The notes under the pieces are model-generated. The model was not told the DNA's origin. It worked only from the letters and a program-made list of their open reading frames with translations, and searched no databases. Positions 1 through 8,244 of a DNA stretch of 64,000 nt are shown here, piece by piece. Position numbers and translations under genes: made by a program. Source of the stretch: Neomesorhizobium albiziae (GTDB lineage: Bacteria; Pseudomonadota; Alphaproteobacteria; Rhizobiales; Rhizobiaceae). Each line of letters begins with the position of its first letter. The stretch's first letter is position 1. The stretch spans positions 69,501 to 133,500 of the forward strand of contig NZ_FOSL01000003.1 of assembly GCF_900114255.1 (NCBI RefSeq), given 5' to 3'.

Positions 1-9
1 GGCGGCCAT
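1..9 (-). CDS. Start of the next gene after exbB, probably exbD (partial)
   Basis: Only an ATG and two alanine codons are inside the window, reading off the left edge. A GGGAG ribosome binding site lies seven bases before the ATG, partly overlapping the exbB stop codon. ExbB is normally followed by ExbD, so exbD is the natural guess, but the identity rests on gene order alone. Confidence 0.45.
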
Positions 10-21
10 CGCAGACGCTCC

Positions 22-1023
22 CTACTCGGCCGCCAGCGCGGTGCGCGGCGTCGCGCGGAAATCGAGATCGCGGCTGACCAGCCGCTCGACACCGGCTGAC
101 GCATCGGCCAGGAGCTGGCGATAACCGGTGATCGAGCGCGCGAACACGTTGTAGATGACGACGGCGGGAATGGCCGCGACAAGGCCAAGCGCAGTGGCCA
201 GCAGCGCCTCCGCGATGCCCGGCGCCACCACGGCGAGGTTGGTGGTCTGCGCTTCGGAAATGCCGATGAACGAATTCATGATGCCCCACACGGTGCCGAA
301 CAGGCCGACGAAGGGAGCTGTCGAGCCGATTGTTGCCAAAACGCCGGTGCCGCGCGACATGCGCCGTCCCGCCTGGGCTTCGATGCGCCCGAGGCGCGAG
401 GACACCCGTTCCTTGAGGCCAGCGCCGTCGACATGATCGAGCGCGCGCTCGGAGAGCTGCACTTCCTGCGTCGCCGCCTGCACCAAGAGCGCGCCGGCGT
501 CGCGGCGGCTGGCGAGTTGGCGGCCGGCGTCGGCCAGGTTGCGCGCCTCGCCGATTGCCTTCAGCGCACGGCCGGCGGCGATGCGAGCCGCGGCAAGCTC
601 CAGCGATTTCGCCACCCAAACCGTCCATGTGACGAGCGAAGCGAAGGCCAGGCCGACCATCACCGCCTTCACGACGATATCGGCATTGATGAACATGCCC
701 CATGGGGAGAGATCGTGCGGCAGCGTCAGCTGCACGTCGTTCTGCGCGGCAGCCACGGGCGCTGGCGTCGCAGGCGTGGCCACCGGTGCAGCAGCAGGCT
801 CGGGCGCCGCCGGAGCGGATTGCGTCACTGAAGGCGACACGGGCTCAGCCTGTACAGGGGATGCCGGCGCTTGCGGGGAAACGGTTTGCGGTGTGGCCGG
901 CGTTTGCGGCGAAACGGCTTGCGGTGCGGCGGGCGCCGGCTGCTCCTGGGCGGAACTCGCCACGGCTCCCGAAAGAACGAAAAACACCGCCAACGGCGCG
1001 GCCAAACCTGTCACTCTCAGCAC
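22..1023 (-). CDS. exbB: TonB-system energizer ExbB
   Basis: This is the MotA/TolQ/ExbB proton-channel subunit that powers TonB-dependent outer-membrane uptake. The 333-residue protein begins with a signal-like segment, then a Pro/Ala-rich stretch of about 70 residues (roughly 27-95), which is typical of the long rhizobial ExbB forms. A first membrane helix lies near 115-135. The conserved C-terminal channel region contains [20 protein letters not shown] followed by WGIMNSF, then a third helix near 270-295. The start is GTG at 1023, with GAGGAAAG just upstream. The downstream gene, probably exbD, starts 13 bases after the stop. I saw no convincing iron-responsive box upstream. Confidence 0.93.
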   Translation of the reverse strand: MLRVTGLAAPLAVFFVLSGAVASSAQEQPAPAAPQAVSPQTPATPQTVSPQAPASPVQAEPVSPSVTQSAPAAPEPAAAPVATPATPAPVAAAQNDVQLTLPHDLSPWGMFINADIVVKAVMVGLAFASLVTWTVWVAKSLELAAARIAAGRALKAIGEARNLADAGRQLASRRDAGALLVQAATQEVQLSERALDHVDGAGLKERVSSRLGRIEAQAGRRMSRGTGVLATIGSTAPFVGLFGTVWGIMNSFIGISEAQTTNLAVVAPGIAEALLATALGLVAAIPAVVIYNVFARSITGYRQLLADASAGVERLVSRDLDFRATPRTALAAE

Positions 1024-1263
1024 AATTCTTTCCTCAGCAGACGCGGGGATAATTTCTGGACAAATACACTCATATATTGCACCGGATCAATGCCCAAGGC
1101 GACATTCCATCGGAACGGACGTGCAATGGTGCGCAATCCGAACCCGCAGCCGGAACCCATCCGGTAACGTTCAGATGAAGTCCTTGGCTGTATTTTCGGA
1201 AGTTCGGGCCATTCCGGTTGCGGCGAACCGCGATGTAATTTTCTTCACTCGGCAGACAAACAA

Positions 1264-1290
1264 AACCCGCCGGGGGAGGACCGGCGGGTT
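1264..1290 (-). terminator. Rho-independent terminator of the DUF1127 gene
   Basis: A perfect ten-base stem (AACCCGCCGG and its complement) with a seven-base loop is followed on the minus strand by GTTTTGTTTG. It lies 51 bases after the stop codon of the DUF1127 gene. Confidence 0.8.
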
Positions 1291-1340
1291 CGCAGTGTGG
1301 CAAGGCGGGAGGAGAGGACCTTGCCGAAATTCTTTTGGTC

Positions 1341-1481
1341 TTAGAGCGCCTTGGCGGCAACGGCCTGGATGTCGCCGCGATTGATGCCAAGATCGTTGAG
1401 TTCGCGGGTCGACAGACGGCTCAGTTCGCTCACGGTTTCCCGGTAACGGCGCCAGTTGCGGTAGTTGCGGATCAGGTTCAT
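1341..1481 (-). CDS. DUF1127 small protein
   Basis: A 46-residue basic protein starting MNLIRNYRNWRRYRETV and containing LSRLSTRELNDLGINRGDI, the signature of the DUF1127 (YjiS-like) family. These are short Arg-rich proteins common in alphaproteobacteria; some family members bind RNA and act in carbon or phosphate metabolism. The start is set by GGAGG seven bases upstream of the ATG. It is a single-gene unit with its own terminator. The role in this organism cannot be told from sequence. Confidence 0.9.
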   Translation of the reverse strand: MNLIRNYRNWRRYRETVSELSRLSTRELNDLGINRGDIQAVAAKAL

Positions 1482-1688
1482 GTAACCCTCCATATCTATG
1501 TTCATTTTCTCTGAACGTCAGATAGGGAGAGCCCCTTTCTGGTTGAACAGACGCTTTTGCATGAGACCGTTGCGCGTGTTGCATCGCACAAGCCCACGAT
1601 TCATCGTCTTGGGCGGATCAGAACGTCATGGCCGCGCGCATTTGGCGCGCTTGTCAAACAAGCGCCCGGTATCCTAGGTTCTTATAAT

Positions 1689-2411
1689 ATGAACAATCGT
1701 TTCTCGCCTGAGTTGCCGTTGCTGCGAAGACGTAACCTGTTCGCGCAGGTCGTCGAGGAACTCGGCATTCGCATCGTGCGCGGCGATCTCAATCCGGACG
1801 AACCGTTTCCCAAGGAGGCCGACCTCGAAGCGGAGTTCGGCGTCAGCCGTTCGGTGATACGCGAGGCGGTCAAGACGCTGGCGGCCAAGGGCCTTCTGGA
1901 ATCGCGCACCCGCACCGGCATCCGGGTGCTGCCGCCGATGCGCTGGAACCTGCTCGATTCAGAAGTCTTGAGCTGGCGCTACAGCGCCATGCCGCCGCTG
2001 CAGTTTTTTGCCGAGCTGTTCGAAGTGCGCATGATGATCGAACCGGAGGCCGCCGGGCTCGCTGCGGAGCGGGCGACCGAGGCCGACCTCCTGGAAATCG
2101 GCGAGGCCTTTGAGGCCATGACCGAGGCGAGTGAAGCCGATATTCCGGGCATCGAGGCCGATTTGCGCTTCCACCGCGGCATCCTTGCCGCCGGCCGCAA
2201 CCCGCTGCTCCTGCAGATGGGCAATCTTATCGGCGTGGGCCTTTTGATCAGCCATCGTTTCTCGCGCGAATCCTTCGTCATCTTCCTGCCGGCGCACAAG
2301 AAGGTAATGGACGCCATCAAAGATGGCGACGCTGCGGGCGCGACCCTCGCCATGCAGCGCCTGTTGGCGGACACGCGCGACTATATGAAAGGCCACATCC
2401 GCGACGATTGA
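1689..2411 (+). CDS. GntR-family regulator, FadR/FCD subfamily
   Basis: A 240-residue repressor-type protein. Residues about 10-75 form a winged helix with FPKEADLEAEFGVSRSVIRE and a wing ending GIRVLPP. Residues about 95-230 form an all-helical FCD ligand domain with the FHRGILAAGRNPLL segment typical of metal- and effector-binding FCD proteins. These regulators usually sense organic acids or sugar acids. An in-frame upstream start at 1557 exists, but homology to the family begins at the ATG at 1689, so that start is preferred. No obvious target gene is adjacent, so the ligand is unknown. Confidence 0.88.
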   Translation: MNNRFSPELPLLRRRNLFAQVVEELGIRIVRGDLNPDEPFPKEADLEAEFGVSRSVIREAVKTLAAKGLLESRTRTGIRVLPPMRWNLLDSEVLSWRYSAMPPLQFFAELFEVRMMIEPEAAGLAAERATEADLLEIGEAFEAMTEASEADIPGIEADLRFHRGILAAGRNPLLLQMGNLIGVGLLISHRFSRESFVIFLPAHKKVMDAIKDGDAAGATLAMQRLLADTRDYMKGHIRDD

Positions 2412-2523
2412 CCGTCGCCGAGCCCAGGTGCGCGCGGGCGCTCCGGACGCGATCCAAGCGCGCACGAGATGTCATGCCGCTCCGGGATCACCGTTCTTGT
2501 GCGTGGATCGTTGCGGCCCGGCA

Positions 2524-2985
2524 TCAGTTTACAATCACGATGCTGGTGTTTGACGGTCCGAACGTCTGGACGAGCGCATAAAACTCCGACGCGTTGTCGG
2601 GATGCAGCCGGATGCAGCCATGTGAAGCCGGACGCCCGAGCCGCTTGATATGTGGCGTCGCATGGACGGCATAACCACCATGGAAGAACACCGAATATGG
2701 CATCGGAGCATTATCGTATTTCTTCGAGTACCACATTTCGTGCATGCGCGTCGGCCTGAACGACCCGGTCGGCGTGACATAGCCCTTGCCCGCGGTTGAA
2801 ACCTTCCACTCAAAGGCCGGGCGGCCATCAATCGTCACCAGCATGCGCTGCTTCGAGATGTCGACACGAGCAGTGACCTTGCTGGCCGCTTCGGCCGCGC
2901 CGGTGCTCATTCCGAAAAACAGAACCGAACCTGCCAGCGCCAAAGCGCTGATGTCGATAAGCCTGCGTGAAAAAGTCTTGTACAT
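2524..2985 (-). CDS. L,D-transpeptidase (YkuD family), secreted
   Basis: A 153-residue periplasmic enzyme that would make 3-3 peptidoglycan cross-links or attach proteins to the cell wall. An N-terminal signal sequence ends near the AAEAAS segment at about residue 35. The YkuD catalytic motif is present as HATPHIKRLGRPASHGCIRL, with Cys as nucleophile and the upstream His. Length is normal for the compact rhizobial family. The start is set by a GGAGA site eight bases upstream; an in-frame start 13 codons earlier lacks a site. It stands alone, with a divergent AT-rich region upstream. Confidence 0.92.
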   Translation of the reverse strand: MYKTFSRRLIDISALALAGSVLFFGMSTGAAEAASKVTARVDISKQRMLVTIDGRPAFEWKVSTAGKGYVTPTGSFRPTRMHEMWYSKKYDNAPMPYSVFFHGGYAVHATPHIKRLGRPASHGCIRLHPDNASEFYALVQTFGPSNTSIVIVN

Positions 2986-3024
2986 AATTTTTCTCCACCC
3001 CTGCCGGACAGGTCGTCCGTGCAT

Positions 3025-3504
3025 TCCAATAGCCCCGTTTATGAAACGATTGTGTTTCGCTTTAATTTCACTTGCTGCGTATTATGTTTCGAAATTGTTT
3101 CTCATCTGAACGCTGATGTTTCTTCGCTCCTCTCGCCAACCAAGTTTTTTGACGCAAGAGAACGCGGTCAGATGTCCGGAATTGCCTGTTTGTTGCCGAT
3201 ACGTATGTGAAATTGTTATCAATCGGAAATAAAGGGGCAAATAAAGTCACTTTGTAACAATGATAGGCTTCGGCGGCATCATCCGGATACAGAGATGTCG
3301 CAATGTTCGGATCAGCTGGAAACGAAACCGACCGCAGGCGCACCATGCCAATTAAGGCCAGGTGCGGCCAACCATTCATCAAGGTGTCGCGACAGCGATC
3401 TTCAACGGTCGGTCCCAGAGGAGCTTGGGGCAGCTGCAGTCCGCGCGGAATAATTTTCCGCGCCGGACATTCGGAGTGATTGCTTCACTCCCGGAGAAAG
3501 GACG
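3025..3504. other. AT-rich intergenic region without a convincing gene
   Basis: About 480 bases between the L,D-transpeptidase and a small membrane protein. It is clearly more AT-rich than its surroundings up to about 3320. A perfect eight-base inverted repeat with a five-base spacer (GCGCGGAA and TTCCGCGC) lies at 3443-3463, 41 bases before the next start codon. No RNA gene or mobile element was recognised. Confidence 0.5.
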
Positions 3505-3681
3505 ATGAGATCGAAAAAGGCAGCGGCGGTGGTTTCCGTCCTCCTGTACAGCCAAGGTCTTCTGGGCTTCGCCGCCGTGGTCGCTCTGCTGATGAAACAG
3601 CCCGAACCGGCTCAGCCCGGCAAAGGAACGGTATCGGCGTCCACAGTCAGTGTGGCGAAGTTGGCGCGAGTGGCGGGCTGA
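3505..3681 (+). CDS. Small single-pass membrane protein, unknown function
   Basis: A 58-residue protein starting MRSKKAAAVVSVLLYSQG. It has a positively charged start, one membrane segment at about 6-30, then a short Pro-containing tail (QPEPAQPGKG). The ribosome binding site GGAGAAAGG lies five bases before the ATG, which supports translation. I do not recognise a family. The small palindrome at 3443-3463 sits just upstream and may be an operator. Coding status rests on the binding site and the plausible membrane topology only. Confidence 0.55.
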   Translation: MRSKKAAAVVSVLLYSQGLLGFAAVVALLMKQPEPAQPGKGTVSASTVSVAKLARVAG

Positions 3682-3855
3682 GATGATCGACGCCGCCATC
3701 TGCGGGCCGGATCCCGCAGTCCGTAGCCTTCGATGACGGCGCGGCTTGCCCGGCATAGATGTGATCCCGGCAAGCCGTCGGTTTTTCGGGCAGTATCTTC
3801 GATTGGCGGCAGGCGAACCGAATGGCACGCCGGCGCGACGCCAAAATCCCTCAAC

Positions 3856-4539
3856 CTATTGCCATTCGCCGGGAGGATCGAACCGATAGCCCGCGCCACG
3901 GATGGTTGCGATGCTTTCGGTATCGAGCTTGCGCCGCAGCCGCACGATTCGCGAATCGATCGAGCGATCATAGGCATCGGAATTTTCAGCCGGTGCAGCG
4001 GCAATGATATCGTCGCGCGTCAGCACCTTGTGCGGATGTGCCAGAAAAAGCCTCAAAAGCGCGATCTGGCCGGGCGACAGCTGCTCCTCGTGACCGGACT
4101 TGTGCATGACCATCGCCGCCTTCATGTCGACGGTCGAATTTTCGAGCACCACCAGATCGAGCGCCGGCTTTCCCCGACGCGCCATGAGACCGCCGACCCT
4201 AGTGGCCAGTTCGCGCGGATTGACAGGTTCGCCGACGACGTCGGCGGCGCCGAGTTCGAGCGCCAGCACCTTGCCGATCAGATCGCGGCCGTTGCCGATC
4301 ATCACGAAGGCCGGTCCGGTTTCGCCGCTGTGGCGCCTGAGCAACTCCATTCCGGGGCCGCCATCGTCGTCAAGCCCGGTGACCGCGACATCGACTCCGC
4401 CAGCCGACAACAGGGCGTCGGCCTCCCACTCTCCACTGGCGCAGCGCAACTCATAGCCCCGGCGCTCCAGATAATCGCTGATCGGGAGGGCGGCTTCATC
4501 CGACAGGCATAAAAGCGCGACGCACGGTCTCCCAGCCAT
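3856..4539 (-). CDS. OmpR/PhoB-type regulator with degenerate receiver domain
   Basis: A 227-residue two-domain protein. The C-terminal winged helix (about 130-225) is normal and contains LSPGQIALLRLFLAHPHKVLTRDD and IRGAGYRFDPP. The N-terminal receiver fold is recognisable, but its active site is not. Aligned to its divergent neighbour, the phosphoacceptor Asp is Gly55 (DVAVTGL) and the Lys of the KP motif is Glu (GEPVN). It probably binds DNA without aspartyl phosphorylation. It is divergent from an intact OmpR-type regulator, with only 39 bases between the starts, so the pair is likely co-regulated. Confidence 0.85.
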   Translation of the reverse strand: MAGRPCVALLCLSDEAALPISDYLERRGYELRCASGEWEADALLSAGGVDVAVTGLDDDGGPGMELLRRHSGETGPAFVMIGNGRDLIGKVLALELGAADVVGEPVNPRELATRVGGLMARRGKPALDLVVLENSTVDMKAAMVMHKSGHEEQLSPGQIALLRLFLAHPHKVLTRDDIIAAAPAENSDAYDRSIDSRIVRLRRKLDTESIATIRGAGYRFDPPGEWQ

Positions 4540-4578
4540 GATCCCTATAACATTAAGCTAAATGACTGACTGGACAAG

Positions 4579-5364
4579 ATGTTTATACCCAATTTACTTT
4601 CTTCGGAAAGCGGAGGCGAGATTCCACTGCGCGCACGCATCGTTGTTGTTGAAGACGAGCCGGATCTCAGAGACGCCGTGGCTGAATATCTCGGCGCCAA
4701 CGGTTTCGATGTAACGACGGCGGCGGACGCACAGGCGATGCGGGCAATGGCCGCCACGGAACCTTTCCACCTTGCCATTGTCGATATAGCCATGCCGGGC
4801 GAGGACGGCCTTTCACTCGGCCGCTGGCTGCGCTCGAAAACGCCGATCGGGCTGATCTTCGCCACCGCGGCCGGCTCTTCGATCGACCGTATCGTCGGGC
4901 TCGAACTCGGCGCCGACGACTATATCGTCAAACCGTACGAATTGCGCGAACTGCTTGCCCGGGTACGCAGCGTGCTGCGCCGGCTGCCGCAGCCTGCCGA
5001 CCCTCAGGCAGCGACCAAGAGCGGCGAACCTTCGTCACGCCGGACATTCGCCTTCGGCGATTACCATGCCGATCTGGACGGCCGCTTCATCACCGGACCC
5101 GGCGGCATGGTGATCGAGATGGCGAAGAGCGAATTCGACATGCTCGAAGTCTTCCTGACGCGATCGAACAGGCTGCTCACGCGCTCCGCGCTCTCGGAGG
5201 CGGTCGGCTTCGCCGAAGATCCGGAATCCTCGCGCGCCGTCGACATTCGCGTCATGCGGCTCAGAAAGAAAATCGAGCTGGATCCAGCCAATCCGCGCTT
5301 CCTGAGGACGGTGCGCGGCGAAGGTTACATCTTCGCCCTGCCCACAAGCCCCGATGGCAACTGA
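4579..5364 (+). CDS. OmpR/PhoB-type response regulator
   Basis: A 261-residue response regulator with an intact receiver (about 18-130). It has the acidic pair VVEDEPD, the phosphoacceptor Asp in AIVDIAMPG and Lys in IVKPYE. A C-terminal winged helix (about 155-255) ends FLRTVRGEGYIF. It lies 51 bases upstream of a GAF-PAS-kinase-receiver protein on the same strand, its most likely cognate kinase. The divergent neighbour is a degenerate paralogue. The start is the first ATG, with only a weak GGACA site, so the true start could lie slightly downstream. Confidence 0.88.
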   Translation: MFIPNLLSSESGGEIPLRARIVVVEDEPDLRDAVAEYLGANGFDVTTAADAQAMRAMAATEPFHLAIVDIAMPGEDGLSLGRWLRSKTPIGLIFATAAGSSIDRIVGLELGADDYIVKPYELRELLARVRSVLRRLPQPADPQAATKSGEPSSRRTFAFGDYHADLDGRFITGPGGMVIEMAKSEFDMLEVFLTRSNRLLTRSALSEAVGFAEDPESSRAVDIRVMRLRKKIELDPANPRFLRTVRGEGYIFALPTSPDGN

Positions 5365-5415
5365 TAGCCCGGTCGGCTACAAATACCGCGTTTCCACACT
5401 TCGGAATTTTTCCCG

Positions 5416-7500
5416 ATGATCGAAACCCGGCCCGCCAGCCTCGATCCCGACATCGCCAATCCCGGTCTTTCGGTGATTACGGCGCGCATCCTTCGGCGGC
5501 TGCGCGAGACCAATGACTGGCAGAGCGAGATCCGCAAGGTGCTTTCCGAATTGGGGCGCGGACTGGATGTCCACCGCACAATCCTGTTCCGCTTGCGCGA
5601 CGTGCCGGGCAGGGGATTTGCGCAATCGGTAGCCGCCTATTGGAATGACGAGGCGGTTGAAAACATCGGCGAGTCGCCAACCTTGATCGTGCAGTCGATC
5701 GTCAACCAGGATCCGTTGCTGGAACAGCTTGCGGTGGAGGTGCGCCAGGGCAAGATCTTTTCCGGGCAGACGCGTGAGCTCGACGGCTTCCTGCGCCAGG
5801 ATTTCGAGCGGCAGCAAATCAAATCGTTCCTTTCGGTCGCGGTTTTCGCGCATGGCCATGCGTGGGGGACGCTGGCGATCAACGATTGCCTGGCTGAAAG
5901 AAACTGGACCAGCGACGAGAAGGCGACGCTGGAGATCATCGCCTCGGCGATCGGCGATGCGGTGGAGCACTCGTTGTCGGACGCCAATGTCAGAGACACC
6001 ATCCGCAAGACGATGCTTCAGGCCTCACTCGACGGTATCGTCGTCATCGACGAGACCGGCAGTGTCATCGAGTTCAACCCTGCGGCCGAGAAGATGTTCG
6101 GCTGGCAGCGCGCCGAAATCCTCGGCAAAGACGTGCTGGATACGCTGATCCCGGAGTATTATCGGCCGGGCTATGCGACAGGCGGCGACTACATGAGCGG
6201 GCGCGGCGTGCCGATGATCGGCCAACGCCTCGAAACAGTGACGCAGAACGCCGCGGGCGATATTTTCCCCATCGAACTGACGGTGACCGAGATGAAGGTC
6301 GCCGACCGCCGGCTGTTCTTCGGCTCGATCCGCGACCTGCGCGACAAGCGGCGCGCCGAGGAAGAGATCAACCGCCAGCGCGAGAAGCTGCACCAGAACG
6401 AGAAGATGGCTGCGATGGGTTCGCTGCTTGCCGGCGTCTCCCACGAACTGAACAATCCGCTGGCCGTAGTCGTCGCCCAGTCGACCCTGCTGCACGAATT
6501 CGCGCCGGACCCGCAAACCAAGTCGCGCGCCGAAAAGGTGCGCGCCGCCGCCGAACGCTGCGGCCGCATCGTCAAAAGCTTCCTAGGAATGGTGAGGCTG
6601 CATCCGACCGCGCAGGCCGAGACCGACCTTAACCAGGTGGTGCGATCGGCGCTGGAGGTTACTGCCTACGGCGCCCGCAGCGGCGGCATCGGCATCGACG
6701 CCGAATTCGCAGACGGCCCTGTGCTGGCGATGGCCGACCCCGACCACATCACCCAGGTGGTGGCGAATTTCCTGGTCAACAGCCAGCACGCGCTCGCTTC
6801 GGTGCCAACGGACCGGCGCATCAAGGTATGCACATTTCGCACCGCGGCCGCCAGCGGCTTCTCGGTCGAGGACAACGGCCCCGGCATCCCCGAAGAGATC
6901 CGCCATCGCATCTTCGAATCCTACTTCACCACCAAACCGGTCGGCGTCGGCACCGGCATCGGCTTGTCGATCTCGCGTGCCATCGTCGAACGCCACAACG
7001 GCCGCGTCCGCTTTGAACCGGTCGAGCCGATGGGCGCCCGCTTCGTCGTCGAACTGCCCGCGGTCGATCATTCCTTCGCCATCGCCGTCGCCGGCCGGCA
7101 GACGATTTCCAGCCTGCGCAATGCGTTGATCATCGACGACGAACCTGACGTCGCCAGTTCGCTTGCCGACATCCTGGAACTGATGGGCGTGAAATCGAAG
7201 CTCGTAGTCGAGTGGACATCCGTCGGCGAGGAACTCGCGGCGTTCGAGCCCGACATCATCTTCAGCGACCTGCGCATGCCGGGCGTCAACGGCATGGCGA
7301 TTTACCGCGAATTGCTGGAGTTGCGAGCCGGCCTTGCGCGACGCTTCGTGCTGGTGACCGGCGATATGATCGGCGCCCGCGCCGAGATCGAGGCGCTGCC
7401 GGCGCATTTGCGGCCGCAACTGCTGGAAAAGCCGTTCAGCACGCTCGACGTGCGTGGCATGCTAGCCACCATCACCGACCAGGTCACCCTCAGCGGATAG
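5416..7500 (+). CDS. Hybrid sensor kinase: GAF, PAS, HisKA, HATPase, receiver
   Basis: A 694-residue soluble kinase with no membrane segment. An N-terminal GAF-like domain spans about 35-185 and a PAS domain about 195-315 (DGIVVIDETGSVIEFNPAA). A short coiled coil leads to HisKA with the phosphorylated His in GVSHELNNPLAVV, then a HATPase with N-box, DNGPGIPEEIRHRIFESYFT and GTGIGLSISR. A C-terminal receiver (about 570-690) has Asp in IIFSDLRMPG and Lys in LEKPFS. It is probably co-transcribed with the response regulator just upstream. The absence of membrane helices suggests a cytoplasmic signal. Confidence 0.92.
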   Translation: MIETRPASLDPDIANPGLSVITARILRRLRETNDWQSEIRKVLSELGRGLDVHRTILFRLRDVPGRGFAQSVAAYWNDEAVENIGESPTLIVQSIVNQDPLLEQLAVEVRQGKIFSGQTRELDGFLRQDFERQQIKSFLSVAVFAHGHAWGTLAINDCLAERNWTSDEKATLEIIASAIGDAVEHSLSDANVRDTIRKTMLQASLDGIVVIDETGSVIEFNPAAEKMFGWQRAEILGKDVLDTLIPEYYRPGYATGGDYMSGRGVPMIGQRLETVTQNAAGDIFPIELTVTEMKVADRRLFFGSIRDLRDKRRAEEEINRQREKLHQNEKMAAMGSLLAGVSHELNNPLAVVVAQSTLLHEFAPDPQTKSRAEKVRAAAERCGRIVKSFLGMVRLHPTAQAETDLNQVVRSALEVTAYGARSGGIGIDAEFADGPVLAMADPDHITQVVANFLVNSQHALASVPTDRRIKVCTFRTAAASGFSVEDNGPGIPEEIRHRIFESYFTTKPVGVGTGIGLSISRAIVERHNGRVRFEPVEPMGARFVVELPAVDHSFAIAVAGRQTISSLRNALIIDDEPDVASSLADILELMGVKSKLVVEWTSVGEELAAFEPDIIFSDLRMPGVNGMAIYRELLELRAGLARRFVLVTGDMIGARAEIEALPAHLRPQLLEKPFSTLDVRGMLATITDQVTLSG

Positions 7501-7564
7501 GCCTCTCGCTGCTTTGCGCGGCGCTGGGTAATTCCATCAGGCCGAAAGCTCCGGAACATAAAAA

Positions 7565-7601
7565 GACCCTCCATCGTAAGGGGCCTTACCGATGGAGGGT
7601 C
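7565..7601 (-). terminator. Strong terminator for the 7635-8051 gene
   Basis: A long hairpin (GACCCTCCATCG with its complement, plus an inner GTAAGG/CCTTAC pairing with one bulged base) is followed on the minus strand by CTTTTTATG. It lies 33 bases after the stop codon. The plus-strand kinase gene ends 64 bases upstream and may share it. Confidence 0.8.
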
Positions 7602-7634
7602 AAGTGTGCGTGGTCGCACATTTGAACTTGTGGG

Positions 7635-8051
7635 TCAGAAGATGTTGGGCACCGTCCTCAGCGGTTCGGCATTGGCAATCATCCTGACCTTGCGCATTTC
7701 AGTCTTGCCTGCCTCCTTGGCGATGGCAAGCAAACATTCCTCATTCTCGGTTCCCCAGGCCTGACCCCAGCAGGCGCGGTCGGTCGGCGACATCGGCGCC
7801 AGTCGTGCGGTCTTGCCGATTTCGCGAAGCGTGTCCGCGATCTTGACCGGGGCGCCGCTCGGCTCTTCCATGGCCGCGCCGGCTGCCGGCATCATCAGCG
7901 CCATCGAGGCAAATCCCACCGACACCAGCGTTGCGAACATGATCATCGGATGATCGCTGCGCTGGCGCAACGCGATGCGTGGGAAACGGCCATGCCGCTC
8001 CGGAACCTGGAAATTCCCGTCGAATTTCGGATTGCTCCGCTTCCCGAACAT
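7635..8051 (-). CDS. Membrane-anchored protein of unknown function
   Basis: A 138-residue protein. The first 34 residues are basic and hydrophilic, followed by a hydrophobic segment (MIMFATLVSVGFASMALMM) and an Ala-rich stretch. A C-terminal domain of about 75 residues contains two cysteines, in RACWGQAW and NEECLLAIAKEAGK. The topology fits a cytoplasmic N-terminus with the Cys-containing domain outside, where a disulfide could form. No family recognised. A GAGG site lies about 11 bases before the ATG, and the gene has its own terminator. Confidence 0.6.
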   Translation of the reverse strand: MFGKRSNPKFDGNFQVPERHGRFPRIALRQRSDHPMIMFATLVSVGFASMALMMPAAGAAMEEPSGAPVKIADTLREIGKTARLAPMSPTDRACWGQAWGTENEECLLAIAKEAGKTEMRKVRMIANAEPLRTVPNIF

Positions 8052-8160
8052 TGTTGTCGTCGCCTCGATTATCGTTTCCCTGTTGACACCAACATAGGGG
8101 TGTTTTGTTTCTGCCCGATGTTGCGACGTTTAAGTTGTGTAACAGGCATGAAACAAATAA

Positions 8161-8190
8161 ATTCGGTCAAATTCAGTCAGTTTCAGTCAA
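8161..8190. repeat. Three tandem 10-bp near-repeats
   Basis: Three consecutive ten-base units of the form TTCRGTCA with small variations run head to tail. They lie just beyond the terminator of the peptide-binding protein gene and about 110 bases upstream of the 7635-8051 gene. Function unknown; exact helical phasing would suit a protein-binding site. Confidence 0.5.
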
Positions 8191-8197
8191 AAAATAG

Positions 8198-8223
8198 ACC
8201 GCCCGAGCTACTACTCGGGCGGT
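8198..8223 (-). terminator. Terminator of the peptide-binding protein gene
   Basis: A perfect ten-base stem (ACCGCCCGAG and its complement) with a six-base loop, followed on the minus strand by CTATTTTTTG. It lies 22 bases after the stop codon of the ABC binding protein gene. Confidence 0.88.
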
Positions 8224-8244
8224 GAAAAATGCACTTGTGCTGTA

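Noticed and set aside
1070-1584. Two minus-strand readings across the DUF1127 gene
   Set aside because: They are out of frame with the clear DUF1127 product and cross its terminator.
3041-3109. 22-residue hydrophobic reading starting MKRLCFALISLAAYYV on the plus strand
   Set aside because: No ribosome binding site, and the frame is only the tail of a longer shadow reading across the L,D-transpeptidase promoter.
3068-3828. Overlapping minus-strand readings of 104 and 149 codons in the intergenic region
   Set aside because: Low-complexity Arg-rich translations without start sites, family motifs or coding-type third-position bias; they run antisense to a small gene with a good ribosome site.
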